From the NCBI GenBank assembly GCA_964552325.1, contig CAZKHA010000193.1, positions 1 through 6,471 of the forward strand: a stretch of 6,471 nucleotides of DNA. The letters are read 5' to 3'. The translations under genes and the position numbers were made by a program. Source of the stretch: CAZKCK01 sp964552325 (GTDB taxonomy: Bacteria; Bacteroidota; Bacteroidia; Bacteroidales; TTA-H9). Numbering within the stretch: position 1 is the first letter of the stretch; each line of letters starts with the position of its first letter. This document shows, piece after piece, positions 6,439-6,471 of this stretch. A model generated the notes under the pieces. It was given only the letters and a program-made list of their open reading frames with translations. It had not been told where the DNA came from and did no database searches.

Positions 6439-6471
6439 TAGTTTTTTCAATTACTTACCATCAAGCAACCG
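6439..6471. other. Window end, no feature seen
   Basis: The 33 bases after the CAP gene include a six-T run at 6442-6447 but no hairpin long enough to call a terminator. Confidence 0.5.

Noticed and set aside
6094..6450. 118-codon - strand frame opposite the CAP gene
   Set aside because: Antisense shadow; the + strand frame has a signal peptide and conserved CAP motifs.

Overview
The window most likely comes from a member of the phylum Bacteroidota. Two large genes end in the type IX secretion (T9SS) C-terminal sorting domain that is essentially confined to that phylum. The best promoter matches the Bacteroidota -33/-7 pattern (TTTG, 17 nt, TAnnTTTG). None of the starts has a clear Shine-Dalgarno sequence. 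The class or order cannot be fixed from this sequence.

Layout, left to right. (1) Positions 1-339, + strand: the C-terminal part of histidine ammonia-lyase (hutH), cut by the window edge. (2) Positions 322-861, - strand: a small lipoprotein of unknown function whose last 18 bases overlap the hutH 3' end tail to tail. (3) Positions 862-1661: about 800 bases with no convincing gene, holding a perfect 10-bp hairpin and two related ~70-bp repeat arms in inverted orientation. (4) Positions 1662-2015, + strand: a coding-looking frame of 117 codons with no usable start at its beginning, probably a damaged or mis-started gene. (5) Positions 2005-3666, - strand: a secreted arylsulfotransferase-like beta-propeller protein with an Ig-like segment and a T9SS sorting domain. 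(6) Positions 3840-5618, + strand, divergent from the previous gene: a secreted CotH-family kinase with a T9SS sorting domain. (7) Positions 5737-6438, + strand: a secreted CAP-domain (SCP/PR1-like) protein.

Every complete gene with a recognisable start encodes an exported protein: one lipoprotein, two T9SS cargo proteins and one protein with a Sec signal only. Only the hutH fragment is an ordinary cytoplasmic enzyme (histidine to urocanate). The most suggestive arrangement is the divergent pair of extracellular group-transfer enzymes, a predicted sulfotransferase and a predicted protein kinase, separated by a 173-base promoter region. Whether they act on a shared surface substrate is a hypothesis. 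I do not see a clear-cut new defence or mobile system. The points most worth a second look are the startless frame at 1662-2015, the inverted repeat beside it, and the sulfotransferase/kinase pair.
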